Of a DNA stretch of 64,000 nucleotides, positions 28,999 through 37,231 are shown one piece after another. The notes below the pieces were generated by a model. It made no database searches and was not told where the DNA came from. It saw only the letters and a program-made list of their open reading frames with translations. Each line of letters begins with the position of its first letter. Positions within the stretch are counted from its first letter, which is position 1. The position numbers were made by a program, and so were the translations under genes. This DNA comes from Brevundimonas subvibrioides. Its GTDB lineage: Bacteria; Pseudomonadota; Alphaproteobacteria; Caulobacterales; Caulobacteraceae. The stretch spans positions 124,001 to 188,000 of the forward strand of contig NZ_NCEQ01000002.1 of assembly GCF_002280785.1 (NCBI RefSeq), in the 5' to 3' direction.

Positions 28999-30372
28999 TC
29001 ATGACACGGGTTTTCTTTCGCCGACGATCGTGGGGATCAGTTCCGACACGGTCGGGTGAATATGCACCGTGTGCTGCAGGGTGGACGCTCTGGCCCCTGA
29101 GGCCATGGCATTGACGACGGCATGGATCGCTTCGTCACCGCCGGGGCCGAGGATGGCGCCGCCCAGGATGGCCTGGGTGTCGGCATCGATGACGATCTTC
29201 ATCAGCCCCCGGGTCTCGCCCTTCTCGACGGCGCGGCCGACCCGGGTCATGGGACGGACCCCGACCTCGATCCGGTGACCGGCCGCCAGCGCCTGAGCCT
29301 CTGTCATCCCGACCCGACCCAGAGGCGGATCGACGTAGAGGGCGTAGGTGTCGATGCGGTCGGTCACCTTCCGGTCCGCGCCGGCCAGCAGGTTGTCGGC
29401 CACGATCTCGAAATCGTTGTAGGCGGTGTGTGTGAAGGCCCCGCGCCCGTTGCAGTCGCCCAGCGCCCAGATGCCGTCGACGGTCGTTTGCAGCTGATCA
29501 TCGACGGTGATGGCGCCCCGGGCATCGACAACCACCCCGGCCTTGTCGAGGTCCAGATCGTCGGTGTTGGGCCGCCGCCCGACGGCCAGCAGGACGTGGG
29601 TTCCCAGCACCTCCGGCTCGCTGTCGTTACAGTCGACGCCGACAGCGATGCGGTCGCCGCGCATGACGAAGGTTATGCAGTCGGCCTTCAGCCGGAAGCG
29701 GACGCCCTCGGCCTCCAGCGCCGCCTGGATGGCCTCTGAGATGTCCACATCCTCACGCTGGATGATCCGCTCGCCCTTCTCGACGACGGTCACCTCGGAG
29801 CCGAAACGCCGGAACATCTGGGCGAACTCCAGCCCGATATAGCTGCCGCCGACGACGACCAGATGCTCCGGCAACTCGGTCAGTTGCAGGATCGTGGTGT
29901 TGGTCAGGACCGGTACGTCGTGCACGCCCGGCAGGTCGGGAATGACCGCCCGTCCGCCGACGTTGAGGAAGATCGTCGGGGCGGTGATCCGCGACTCGCC
30001 GACCTGCATCTCCGTCGGCGACACGAAGCGGGCGTGGCCTTCCAGCACGGTGCAGCCCTTCATCCCGTCCAGCCAGCCGCGGACCCCGCCGCTGGCCGTG
30101 TCGACGACCTTGTCCTTCCGCGCCATCACCCTGGCGAAGTCGATCGAGACCGGGCCGGCGATGACGCCGAAATCCCCCGCGCGGCGGGCGATGTGGGCGG
30201 CGTGGGCGCTGGCGACCAGGGTCTTGGTCGGCATGCAGCCGGTGTTGACGCAGGTGCCGCCGAACCGCCCGCGCTCGACCAGACAGACGGTCTGGCCCGC
30301 CGCGATCAGCCGTTCGGCCAACGGCGGCCCGGCCTGCCCCGCGCCGACAATGATGGCGTCATAGGTTTTCAT
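28999..30372 (-). CDS. FAD-dependent pyridine nucleotide-disulfide oxidoreductase
   Basis: 457 residues. FAD site IIVGAGQAGPPLAERL, redox disulfide in GGTCVNTGCMPTK, NAD(P) site VVGGSYIGLEFAQ, FAD ribityl region GDCNGRGAFTH, and dimerisation domain ending in HIHPTVSELIPT with the active-site His. It resembles mercuric reductase-like oxidoreductases but lacks the C-terminal vicinal Cys pair and the N-terminal HMA domain of true MerA, so mercury is an unlikely substrate. Followed by a DUF4126 gene upstream in the same operon (12-base gap). Confidence 0.9.
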   Translation of the reverse strand: MKTYDAIIVGAGQAGPPLAERLIAAGQTVCLVERGRFGGTCVNTGCMPTKTLVASAHAAHIARRAGDFGVIAGPVSIDFARVMARKDKVVDTASGGVRGWLDGMKGCTVLEGHARFVSPTEMQVGESRITAPTIFLNVGGRAVIPDLPGVHDVPVLTNTTILQLTELPEHLVVVGGSYIGLEFAQMFRRFGSEVTVVEKGERIIQREDVDISEAIQAALEAEGVRFRLKADCITFVMRGDRIAVGVDCNDSEPEVLGTHVLLAVGRRPNTDDLDLDKAGVVVDARGAITVDDQLQTTVDGIWALGDCNGRGAFTHTAYNDFEIVADNLLAGADRKVTDRIDTYALYVDPPLGRVGMTEAQALAAGHRIEVGVRPMTRVGRAVEKGETRGLMKIVIDADTQAILGGAILGPGGDEAIHAVVNAMASGARASTLQHTVHIHPTVSELIPTIVGERKPVS

Positions 30373-30384
30373 CAGGACCCTGTA

Positions 30385-30846
30385 TCAGATCAGAGCGATG
30401 ATCAGCACAGCCCCGCCGACCGCGACGACGTCCTCGATCAGGGCGGCGGGCAGATCGCGGCCGAACGCCGTGGCCAGCCGCGCCCGGGCCTCGGCCCCGC
30501 CACAGGTCCCGATCACGGCGCCGACCACGCCCGCGACCAGCCCTCCGACCAGCGATCCCCCCGCGATGCCGATGGCGGCCCCGCCCAGGCCGCCTATCAG
30601 GATGCGGGTGATGAACTGGACCGGGAGCTTGCGGCTCGGCGTCTTCGGCAACTGGTCGGTGATCAGCTCCGCGATCGCCGCGAGGGTCAGGATGATCGGC
30701 GCCGCGATATGACCAAGGAAAGCCAGTGGGGTCCCGGCCAGCGGCACGATGCCCAGCCAGGCGGCCCAGGCGATGGCGGCGGGCGCCGTCATGGCGCGAA
30801 GACCGGCGACGACGCCGATGGCGAGAGCAAGAAGATACAGCGTCAT
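30385..30846 (-). CDS. DUF4126 family membrane protein
   Basis: 153 residues from ATG 30846. Four or five hydrophobic segments rich in Gly and Ala (IGVVAGLRAMTAPAAIAWAA, LGGAAIGIAGGSLVGGLVAG), with the family's KTPSRK loop. DUF4126 proteins have unknown function. It lies directly upstream of the FAD oxidoreductase and is presumably co-transcribed with it. It diverges from the M28 peptidase gene. A far longer upstream in-frame extension overlaps that peptidase and is rejected. Confidence 0.82.
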   Translation of the reverse strand: MTLYLLALAIGVVAGLRAMTAPAAIAWAAWLGIVPLAGTPLAFLGHIAAPIILTLAAIAELITDQLPKTPSRKLPVQFITRILIGGLGGAAIGIAGGSLVGGLVAGVVGAVIGTCGGAEARARLATAFGRDLPAALIEDVVAVGGAVLIIALI

Positions 30847-30997
30847 GGTCGCGTTCCCGATCGAGCCTGGGTCTGGACCTTGGCCGCATCGGCGCGCCGG
30901 CGCGAGCCTCCTCACGGACATTGTTCGTGCGCCGTATCGCTCGACAGCGGCGACCCGGAGGATCAGGGTCAAGGTCCCGTTGTTGAATGAGCGCCCC

Positions 30998-32635
30998 ATG
31001 TCCGCACGCCTCCGCCTCGCCGTCCTCGCCGCCTGCGTCGTTTCCGCCTCGGCCGCCGTCGCCCAGGAAGGCCGGGTCGATCCGGAGCGGCTGAACGCGG
31101 CCGTCGCCGTGCTCGCCGGGGATGAATTCGGAGGCCGCGCCCCGACCACGCCGGGCGAGGAGAAGTCGGTCACCTGGATCGCGGGACAGTTCCAGGCCCT
31201 CGGCCTTGAACCCGCCGGCGACGACGGGACCTGGTTCCAGACCGTGCCGATCAACCGCTTCGTCCAGGACGGACCGGCGGTGATCACGGCCAGGGCCGGC
31301 GGCGAGACGATCACGCTCCAGCGCGGGACCGACATCATCGCCAACAGCCACCGGCCCCAGGACCACATCACCATCACCGAAGCGCCGGTGGTCTTCGTCG
31401 GCTACGGCGTCGATGCGCCGGAGCGCGGCTGGGATGACTTCAAGGGCGTCGATGTGCGCGGCAAGGTCTTGCTGATGCTGGTCAATGACCCGGACTTCGA
31501 GGTCGCCGCCGACAGCCCCACGGCCAACCGTTTCGACGGCCAGGGCATGACCTGGTACGGCCGCTGGGTCTATAAATTCGAGGAGGCGGCCCGTCGCGGC
31601 GCGGCGGCGGTCTTCGTGATCCACGAGACGGCGGGCGCCGGCTATCCGTGGAACACCTTGCAGAACTCCTCCACCGCCCCCGGCCTGGACATCGTCCGCG
31701 CCGATCCGGCGCGCGAGCGGGTTCAGGCCCAGGGCTGGATCCAGCAGGCGCAGGCGGCGCGGTTGATGACGGCGGCGGGCCTCGACTATGCGACCCTGAA
31801 GACCGCGGCCCAGTCGTCGGACTTCCGCCCCGTGGCGCTGGACGGAGTGACGATGTCGCTCGATTTCGGCCAGACCTTCAGCCGCCTGACGACGCGCAAT
31901 GTCGCCGCCCGCCTGCCCGGAACGACCCGTCCGGACGAGACCGTCATGTACGGGGCCCACTGGGACGCCTACGGCCGCGCGGTCGCCAATGCGGCCGGCG
32001 ACGACATCTATAACGGCGCCGTGGACAACGCGACGGGCGTAGCGGCGGTGCTGGAACTGGCGCGGCTCTACGCCGAGGCCCCGCGCACGGACCGATCGGT
32101 CCTGTTCGTCTCCTGGGCGGCGGAGGAGGCCGGGCTGCTCGGCGCCTACCACTATGCGGCGCATCCGCTGGTTCCGCTGGAGACCACGGTCGTCAACATC
32201 AATATGGACAGTTTGCTGCCCGGCCCGGCGTCGTCCGAGATCGTGGTCATCGGCTTCGGCAAGACCGACGCCCAGAACCGGCTCGCCGATCTGGCGTCGG
32301 AGGAGGGGCGGTCCCTGATCCCCGATCCGGCCCCCCAGGTCGGCGCCTTCTATCGCTCGGACCATTTCCCGCTGGCCAAGATGGGCGTCCCGGCCCTGTT
32401 CGCCGCCGCCGGCTTCACGGGCGCGTCCGACGCCAGCCGCGCCTATGTCCGCGACCGCTATCACCAACCGACCGACGAATGGGCAGCGGAGTGGTCGATG
32501 GAGGGGGCGGCCCGGGACGTGCAACTGCTCTACCGGGTCGGCCGCGATCTGGCCGAGGGCTCGGACTGGCCGGCCTGGACGCCCGGCAACGAGTTCGAGG
32601 CGGTGCGTCAGGCCAGCGCGGCGTCTCGGGAGTAG
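30998..32635 (+). CDS. secreted M28 family zinc aminopeptidase
   Basis: 545 residues from ATG 30998; signal peptide ends at ASAAVAQ. A PA-domain insertion lies around 115-260. The di-zinc site shows GAHWDAYG (His), GAVDNATGVAAVLELA (Asp), SWAAEEAGLLGAYHY (catalytic and metal Glu), INMDSLLP (Asp) and FYRSDHFPLAK (His). Probably periplasmic peptide degradation. It is the last chromosomal gene before the island junction; its stop is 82 bases from the tRNA fragment. Confidence 0.92.
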   Translation: MSARLRLAVLAACVVSASAAVAQEGRVDPERLNAAVAVLAGDEFGGRAPTTPGEEKSVTWIAGQFQALGLEPAGDDGTWFQTVPINRFVQDGPAVITARAGGETITLQRGTDIIANSHRPQDHITITEAPVVFVGYGVDAPERGWDDFKGVDVRGKVLLMLVNDPDFEVAADSPTANRFDGQGMTWYGRWVYKFEEAARRGAAAVFVIHETAGAGYPWNTLQNSSTAPGLDIVRADPARERVQAQGWIQQAQAARLMTAAGLDYATLKTAAQSSDFRPVALDGVTMSLDFGQTFSRLTTRNVAARLPGTTRPDETVMYGAHWDAYGRAVANAAGDDIYNGAVDNATGVAAVLELARLYAEAPRTDRSVLFVSWAAEEAGLLGAYHYAAHPLVPLETTVVNINMDSLLPGPASSEIVVIGFGKTDAQNRLADLASEEGRSLIPDPAPQVGAFYRSDHFPLAKMGVPALFAAAGFTGASDASRAYVRDRYHQPTDEWAAEWSMEGAARDVQLLYRVGRDLAEGSDWPAWTPGNEFEAVRQASAASRE

Positions 32636-32717
32636 GGGCGGGTGGGGGAGAGAGGCGCTTGCCTCGAACCGAAACCCCGCGGGCAGGGTTGGTGTGGCGG
32701 CTGCGCGCCAGGAGAAA

Positions 32718-32762
32718 TGGTGGATGCTGCAGGGATTGAACCTGCGACCCCCTCGGTGTGAA
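32718..32762 (-). other. tRNA-Val(CAC) 3' fragment: left attachment site (att) of the island
   Basis: On the minus strand the bases give anticodon loop TTCACAC (anticodon CAC), 3' anticodon stem CGAGG, variable loop GGGTC, T arm GCAGG-TTCAATC-CCTGC, acceptor AGCATCC, discriminator A and encoded CCA. The next five bases, GGCCC, cannot pair with CGAGG, and no D arm or 5' acceptor follows, so only the 3' half is present. Integrases of the P4 type recombine in tRNA 3' halves and leave such a copy at one end. No intact tRNA is found in the window. Confidence 0.85.
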
Positions 32763-32955
32763 GGGCCTCAAAGGCAATTTCAGGGCATTTCAGGACTGTG
32801 CATAACTCGCCAAATGTCTGAAAAACGTCAGTTTATCTTTTCAGCACTTTTCTTGCTTTTTCTGGGAATTCTGCATCTGGCGCCCCACCAGCGCCCCAGA
32901 AACTGCTAGGTTGGCACGCGTTTGATTTGCAGCGCAGGCGCGAGGAGAGCGCATT

Positions 32956-34479
32956 GTGGCCCGCCTTCTGCTTACCACGGACCGTCAGATCTCTGGGCTG
33001 AAACCCGCTGACAAGGTCTACGAGATGGGGATCGGCGGCAGCCGGGGTTTGGGGGTTCGCGTCTTTCCCACGGGACTGAAGCAATTCGAGTTCCGCTATG
33101 TGGCCGCGAACGGCACGAGGCGACGTCTCGGCCTCGGCGCCTATCCCGACCTGTCGCTGGCCGAGGCCCGCGCCAAGGTCGCGGGATTGCGGATCGCGGT
33201 GGTGGACGGCGGCGATCCCGTCGCGGAAAAGACCGCCGCCCGTGAACGGGCGCGAACCGGCGAAACCCTCGACGAACTCGCCGAGGCCTACTGGCAGGCG
33301 GCGACGGTGGGTCTGCACGGTGGGCGCCGTCGGCCGAAGCGGGAAGTCACCCTCTGCAACGAACGCCAGATGTGGCGGAACCACATCAAGATCCCGCTGG
33401 GCGCGCGGCCTTTCACTGAAATCCGGCGCGCGGACGTCAAGGTCTTCATGCGCAAGCTGGTAACCGACAGCGGGTTGGCGGCCGCCAGCGTGGCGTCGAT
33501 CGGCGCCGTGCTGCACGCCGTCCTGGGGTTCGCCGTGCTCGAGGAGCGTATCGAGTCCAATCCCGCGCTCGGCCTGGCCCGCCCGCTGGCCCTCACGTCG
33601 CGCGAGCGCATGTTTGACGACGCGGCCCTGCGGACGCTTTGGGACGCTGCGTCGGAGGCTTCCGTGCCGCGGGGACCGGGCGAGAAGACCGCAGGGGTTC
33701 ATGCGCGTCTGGAGCCGGCGATGGGGCTGGCCATCCAGCTGTTGATGCTGACCCTGACGCGCCGCAACGAGGTCGCCGGCGCGCGAAAGACGGAGTTCGA
33801 CCGGACCGCGAAGATCTGGACCATCCCTTCGGAGCGGGCCAAGGCCAAGCATCAGCACGTCGTGCCGTTGGGGGATGACGCCCTGGAGGTGCTGGACGTC
33901 GCCTGGGCCCTCGATCCGGGCAGTCCCTACCTCTTTCCATCGACCCGATCTCCGGGCCAGCACCTGGACCCGCACGCCATCACTCGCGCGTTCGCCCGAA
34001 CCTGCGCGCGCAGGAAGATGGCGGTGGGGTCGCCTCATGACGTCCGGCGGTCGGGCGCGACCACGCTCACCGGGCGGTATGGCGTCAGCCGCTTCGTGGT
34101 CGGGCTGGTGCTCGGACACACGCCCAGCGAAGGCGCGGCGGTCACCAGCGTCTATGACCGGCACACCTATGTGCCGGAGAAGCGGGCGGCGCTGGAGCTG
34201 TGGGCGAACCATCTCGTCCGGCCAGGCCGCGAGATCGCGACGCCAAAGGCGCTGGGGGACCTTGCGGCCGGTACACATGTGGATGAGGCCAAGGCCCGCG
34301 CGCTTGCCCTGTGCCAGAAAGGGGATTTGCACGGGGCAGTGCTCTCGATCTGCATGGACCTCTCGCGTCATCCGGCCACCGCGAGCTCGCATCTGACGAT
34401 CCTTGGCAAGGTTGGCCTCGAACGCGCCGCCGCAGGCTCGCGCGCGCAGGTCGAGGACTGGATCAGCGGCTTCCGATAG
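32956..34479 (+). CDS. int: P4-type tyrosine site-specific integrase
   Basis: 507 residues from GTG 32956, preceded by GAGGAGAG. The N-terminal DUF4102 arm-binding domain (GLGVRVFPTGLKQFEFRYV, RRLGLGAYPDLSLAEARAK) is followed by the SAM-like core-binding domain and the catalytic domain. Catalytic residues are Arg269 in LTRRNEVAG, His361 and Arg364 in SPHDVRR, His388 in VLGHTP and Tyr400 in VYDRHTY. About 95 residues follow the tyrosine, an extension with ICMDLSRHPATASSHLTILG that recurs in the remnant at 60 kb. It probably drives excision and insertion at tRNA-Val. Confidence 0.94.
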   Translation: MARLLLTTDRQISGLKPADKVYEMGIGGSRGLGVRVFPTGLKQFEFRYVAANGTRRRLGLGAYPDLSLAEARAKVAGLRIAVVDGGDPVAEKTAARERARTGETLDELAEAYWQAATVGLHGGRRRPKREVTLCNERQMWRNHIKIPLGARPFTEIRRADVKVFMRKLVTDSGLAAASVASIGAVLHAVLGFAVLEERIESNPALGLARPLALTSRERMFDDAALRTLWDAASEASVPRGPGEKTAGVHARLEPAMGLAIQLLMLTLTRRNEVAGARKTEFDRTAKIWTIPSERAKAKHQHVVPLGDDALEVLDVAWALDPGSPYLFPSTRSPGQHLDPHAITRAFARTCARRKMAVGSPHDVRRSGATTLTGRYGVSRFVVGLVLGHTPSEGAAVTSVYDRHTYVPEKRAALELWANHLVRPGREIATPKALGDLAAGTHVDEAKARALALCQKGDLHGAVLSICMDLSRHPATASSHLTILGKVGLERAAAGSRAQVEDWISGFR

Positions 34480-34721
34480 CTCTTGAGAGATGGCTGACCC
34501 ATTGCAGACCAACGCGAACGGCCGCCATCTTTTGGGAGATCCGACGCGCGACGGAGGAACGGCAATGGAGCCAGGGAGCATTGGAATGCGGCCGGGCGCC
34601 GGGCGCTCAGGACCCGCGCGACCGGTGGAATTGCCCGTGCGACGGCCCCGCTGGAGCCGGCCCACCTTGGGGCCGCGCCGGTTCTCGATCTCGGTCCGGC
34701 AGGCCGCCATCCGGAGACAAT

Positions 34722-35108
34722 CTAGAGGCGCTGGAGAGCCATCAGCAGTTTCTCGCCGACCTCGCGGGCCTTCTCGTCCAGCGCCGGATTGCCGACGACC
34801 AGCATCGAGGCGACCGGATCGATCGCGGCGACCTCGGTCCTGCCTGCCGAAATCTCCTGCACCACCACATTGCAGGGCAGCAGGGCGCCGACCTTGTCTT
34901 CGATCTGCAGGGCCTCGTGGGCCATTCGCGGATTGCAGGCGCCCAGGATCAGATAGGGGCGAAACTCCACGTCGATCTTGGTCTTGAGAGTTTTGCGGAC
35001 GTCGATCTCAGTGATCACGCCGAAGCCTTCTTCACTCAGGGCCTCGCGGGTGGCCGCGACCGTTGTGTCGAAGTCGAGGTCCAGGGTTCTGGAAAAATAG
35101 TAGCTCAT
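34722..35108 (-). CDS. DUF302 domain protein
   Basis: 128 residues from ATG 35108. The sequence LDLDFDTTVAATREALSEEG, VRKTLKTKIDVEFRPYLILG, GACNPRMAHEALQIEDKVGA, LLPCNVVVQE and the late EVAAIDPVASM are the DUF302 fold. These small proteins often sit beside thiosulfate/sulfide or heavy-metal genes, with unknown biochemical role. Two cysteines (GACNP, LPCNV) are family-typical. It is downstream of the TauE/SafE gene with a 20-base gap, so it is probably the last gene of the persulfide operon. Confidence 0.87.
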   Translation of the reverse strand: MSYYFSRTLDLDFDTTVAATREALSEEGFGVITEIDVRKTLKTKIDVEFRPYLILGACNPRMAHEALQIEDKVGALLPCNVVVQEISAGRTEVAAIDPVASMLVVGNPALDEKAREVGEKLLMALQRL

Positions 35109-35128
35109 GGCGATGCTCCTTGGTGAGA

Positions 35129-35908
35129 TCAGAACGGCCCGAGGGTGCGAGCCAGCATGTAGAGGGCGACAACAAAGATGAGACCGGCGAACAGCACGTT
35201 CAGCGCGCCGCGTTTGCGGTTCATGATGCGGGCGACGCGCGCGCCGATCAGCCCTCCGACCACGCCGCCGGCGATGAAAATCGCGGCGACCCTCCAGTCC
35301 ACGAGGCCGGCCCAGGCGTAGCTGGAGGCCGTCGTCACCCCGAAGGCGGCGACGCCGACCAGCGACGAGGCCACGGCATTCAGGATCGGCATGCCAGTAG
35401 CGAGGATCAGACCTGGAACGATCAGGAAGCCTCCGCCGATGCCGAAGAAGCCGGACAGCAGTCCTGTCCCGAACCCCAGGCCGACAAGCCGGGGACCATT
35501 TTCCGCGCTCAGGCGAACATCGGGCAGTCCTTGGCCGGAGCGGTTCCTCAACATCAGGCCGCCGACTACCAGCATCAGCACAGCGAACAGCGCCAGCAGG
35601 TTGTCGCCATCGACCTGGCGGCCCGCGAACGACCCGATCAAAGCGCCGACGACCCCGGCGGCGGCGAAAACGCTGGCACAGCGCCACTTGACCGCGCCCT
35701 TGCGGGCGTGACTGACCAGGTTGATACCGGCGTTGGACGCCACCGCGACCGCGCTCGTGCCGATCGCGACATGGGCGTCGCCGATACCAACCAGGTACAC
35801 CAGCAAGGGAACTGCCAGGATCGATCCCCCGCCGCCGACGAGGCCCAGAGAAAACCCCACCAGTCCGCCCGAGGCCAGCGTGAGCGCGTCCCTGGCTAGA
35901 TCGATCAT
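35129..35908 (-). CDS. TauE/SafE family sulfite exporter-like permease
   Basis: 259 residues, about eight transmembrane helices in two repeats. The repeats begin VGFSLGLVGGGGSILAVPLL and GFGTGLLSGFFGIGGGFLIV, the Gly-rich family signature. Likely exports sulfite or another sulfur oxyanion, which is the end product of the persulfide dioxygenase encoded nearby. The ATG at 35908 shares a base with the stop of the rhodanese gene (TGATG), so translation is coupled. Confidence 0.9.
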   Translation of the reverse strand: MIDLARDALTLASGGLVGFSLGLVGGGGSILAVPLLVYLVGIGDAHVAIGTSAVAVASNAGINLVSHARKGAVKWRCASVFAAAGVVGALIGSFAGRQVDGDNLLALFAVLMLVVGGLMLRNRSGQGLPDVRLSAENGPRLVGLGFGTGLLSGFFGIGGGFLIVPGLILATGMPILNAVASSLVGVAAFGVTTASSYAWAGLVDWRVAAIFIAGGVVGGLIGARVARIMNRKRGALNVLFAGLIFVVALYMLARTLGPF

Positions 35909-36435
35909 CAGGCCGTCATCAAGGGTGGGGCGTGGCGATTCCAGGGGGCCAGCGCCAGGATGCGGGCCATTCCGCAAAAGCCGGTCAAGCCGGACAGGGT
36001 CAGGCCGAGGCCGACAAACATTGGAAGGGTCAGGAACCAGCTTGAGACGAGGATGCCGAGAAACACGCCGACAGCGACCAGGCCGCCCGCGACAATGAAG
36101 ACCTGACGCTGGAGGTCTATCGGTTGGGATCGATCCCTGATGGTGGTCAAGCCCGCCTTGCGCCAGGCTTCGACGCCGCCGTCCACGACATACCAGTCGC
36201 AGGCCCCGGCCTTGGCCGCCAAGCGATCAATGTTCATGTCCGTGCGAGACCCGCTGCGGCAGTGGAAGATCAGGGTCTGCTCCGGAGACGCCTCGCTGTC
36301 GTCCCATGCGGACATCGGGTTCAGGACGGCGCCCGGGATGCGTTCGCGCGCATGTTCGTCGGCGTCGCGGATATCGACGAGCAAGGCGCCGGCGCGTACC
36401 AGACGCTGAGCTGTTTCAGGCGATACATATCTCAT
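35908..36435 (-). CDS. membrane-anchored rhodanese (YgaP-like)
   Basis: 175 residues from ATG 36435. Residues 1-105 are a rhodanese domain with active-site Cys in IFHCRSGSRTDMN. Residues 115-165 form two membrane helices (VFIVAGGLVAVGVFLGILVS, LPMFVGLGLTLSGLTGFCG) of the DUF2892 type. This is the architecture of YgaP, a membrane sulfurtransferase. Its role here is to move sulfane sulfur near the membrane. Coupled to the TauE/SafE permease gene. Confidence 0.9.
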   Translation of the reverse strand: MRYVSPETAQRLVRAGALLVDIRDADEHARERIPGAVLNPMSAWDDSEASPEQTLIFHCRSGSRTDMNIDRLAAKAGACDWYVVDGGVEAWRKAGLTTIRDRSQPIDLQRQVFIVAGGLVAVGVFLGILVSSWFLTLPMFVGLGLTLSGLTGFCGMARILALAPWNRHAPPLMTA

Positions 36436-36479
36436 GCCTGGGCTCGTCCGCCCCGTTGCTTCCGGTTCGGCTGAGCGTC

Positions 36480-36803
36480 TCATTGACCGTCCTCGACCGG
36501 GAGGCCGGCGGCGCGCCAGGCGTCGATCCCACCCTCGAGAATGAAGATCTCCCCGGAGCCGGCCTTGGCCGCGAGACCATCGGCGTTTGCCTGCGTCCGA
36601 CGACCGCTTCTGCAGTGGAAGATCACCGCCTGTCCCTCGATTCGTCTCAGGTCCCGGGAATCGATCGCCGACAACGGGAGGCTTCGCGCCGCGGGGATAC
36701 AGGCCCCGACGCGTTCGTCCGGCTCGCGGATATCGACCAGTAGGGCGCCGCTCCGGATCCTCTCCGCGGCGTCCGTCGGCGTGATGGGTTTGACAGGGGT
36801 CAT
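36480..36803 (-). CDS. single-domain rhodanese sulfurtransferase
   Basis: 107 residues, one rhodanese domain. The active loop is IFHCRSGRRTQAN (Cys in CRSGRR), and the C-terminal EGGIDAWRAAGLPVEDGQ is typical. Cytoplasmic. It probably carries persulfide sulfur between glutathione and other acceptors. The ATG at 36803 overlaps the repressor stop (ATGA), and the membrane rhodanese follows 44 bases later, so all form one operon under the repressor. Confidence 0.9.
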   Translation of the reverse strand: MTPVKPITPTDAAERIRSGALLVDIREPDERVGACIPAARSLPLSAIDSRDLRRIEGQAVIFHCRSGRRTQANADGLAAKAGSGEIFILEGGIDAWRAAGLPVEDGQ

Positions 36804-37174
36804 GTCGGCTCTCCGCGTTCGATATCGACCAGGTCGGGGCAGAAGATGTCCCGGAGCAGCGCCAGCAAGCGCCCGGCATTCGGATCCGCGACCCGATAGA
36901 AAATTGTCTGGGCCTCGCGGCGGAAGGCGACCAGGCCGTCCTCGCGCAGCCGGGCGAGGTGTTGGGATAGCGCCGACTGGCTCAGGCCGATCTGGCTGGC
37001 CAACTGGCCGACCGACATCTCCTCCGCCGAGATCAGGTGACAGAGGATGAGCAGGCGACGCTCATTGCCCAACGCCCGCAACAGCTGGGCCGCTTCCCCG
37101 GCCCGTGCTTCGAAATCCGCCAAGGTGAGCGCGGAAAGTTCTGCCGTCGGCAGGAACAAATTTGTATCTCTCAT
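36800..37174 (-). CDS. bigR: BigR/SqrR-like ArsR family persulfide-responsive repressor
   Basis: 124 residues. A winged helix-turn-helix of the ArsR family (LLRALGNERRLLILCHL, GQLASQIGLSQSALSQHLARL, wing around VAFRREAQTIFYRV). Cysteines are at 45 and 112 only, the positions expected for the redox pair of BigR/SqrR that forms a tetrasulfide bridge with persulfides and releases DNA. First gene of the minus-strand operon and divergent from the dioxygenase across an AT-rich operator region. The ligand is inferred from the Cys pair and the neighbours. Confidence 0.9.
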   Translation of the reverse strand: MRDTNLFLPTAELSALTLADFEARAGEAAQLLRALGNERRLLILCHLISAEEMSVGQLASQIGLSQSALSQHLARLREDGLVAFRREAQTIFYRVADPNAGRLLALLRDIFCPDLVDIERGEPT

Positions 37175-37178
37175 GTTT

Positions 37179-37198
37179 CTAATTTAGGTATTGCTAAT
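37179..37198. promoter_or_regulatory. probable BigR-type operator between repressor and dioxygenase genes
   Basis: AT-rich island in a GC-rich region with interleaved half-sites: CTAA, TTAG, then six bases, then CTAA (TTAG at 37184-37187, CTAA at 37194-37197). BigR boxes are AT-rich palindromes of this kind. It lies five bases from the repressor start and 34 from the dioxygenase start, so it can control both. Confidence 0.65.
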
Positions 37199-37231
37199 AT
37201 AAGTGTCAACCACGCTTTGCAGGAACTCGAC

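Noticed and set aside
28999-30372. Annotation as mercuric reductase
   Set aside because: The C-terminal vicinal cysteines and the N-terminal metal domain of MerA are absent, and no mer genes are near. The general oxidoreductase call is safer.
32718-32762. A functional tRNA-Val gene
   Set aside because: Only the 3' half is present; no D arm, 5' acceptor strand or 5' anticodon stem can be found in the adjoining bases.
32833-34710. Open frame of 625 codons opposite the integrase
   Set aside because: Low-complexity Arg/Gly-rich translation with no motif; the plus strand encodes the complete recombinase.
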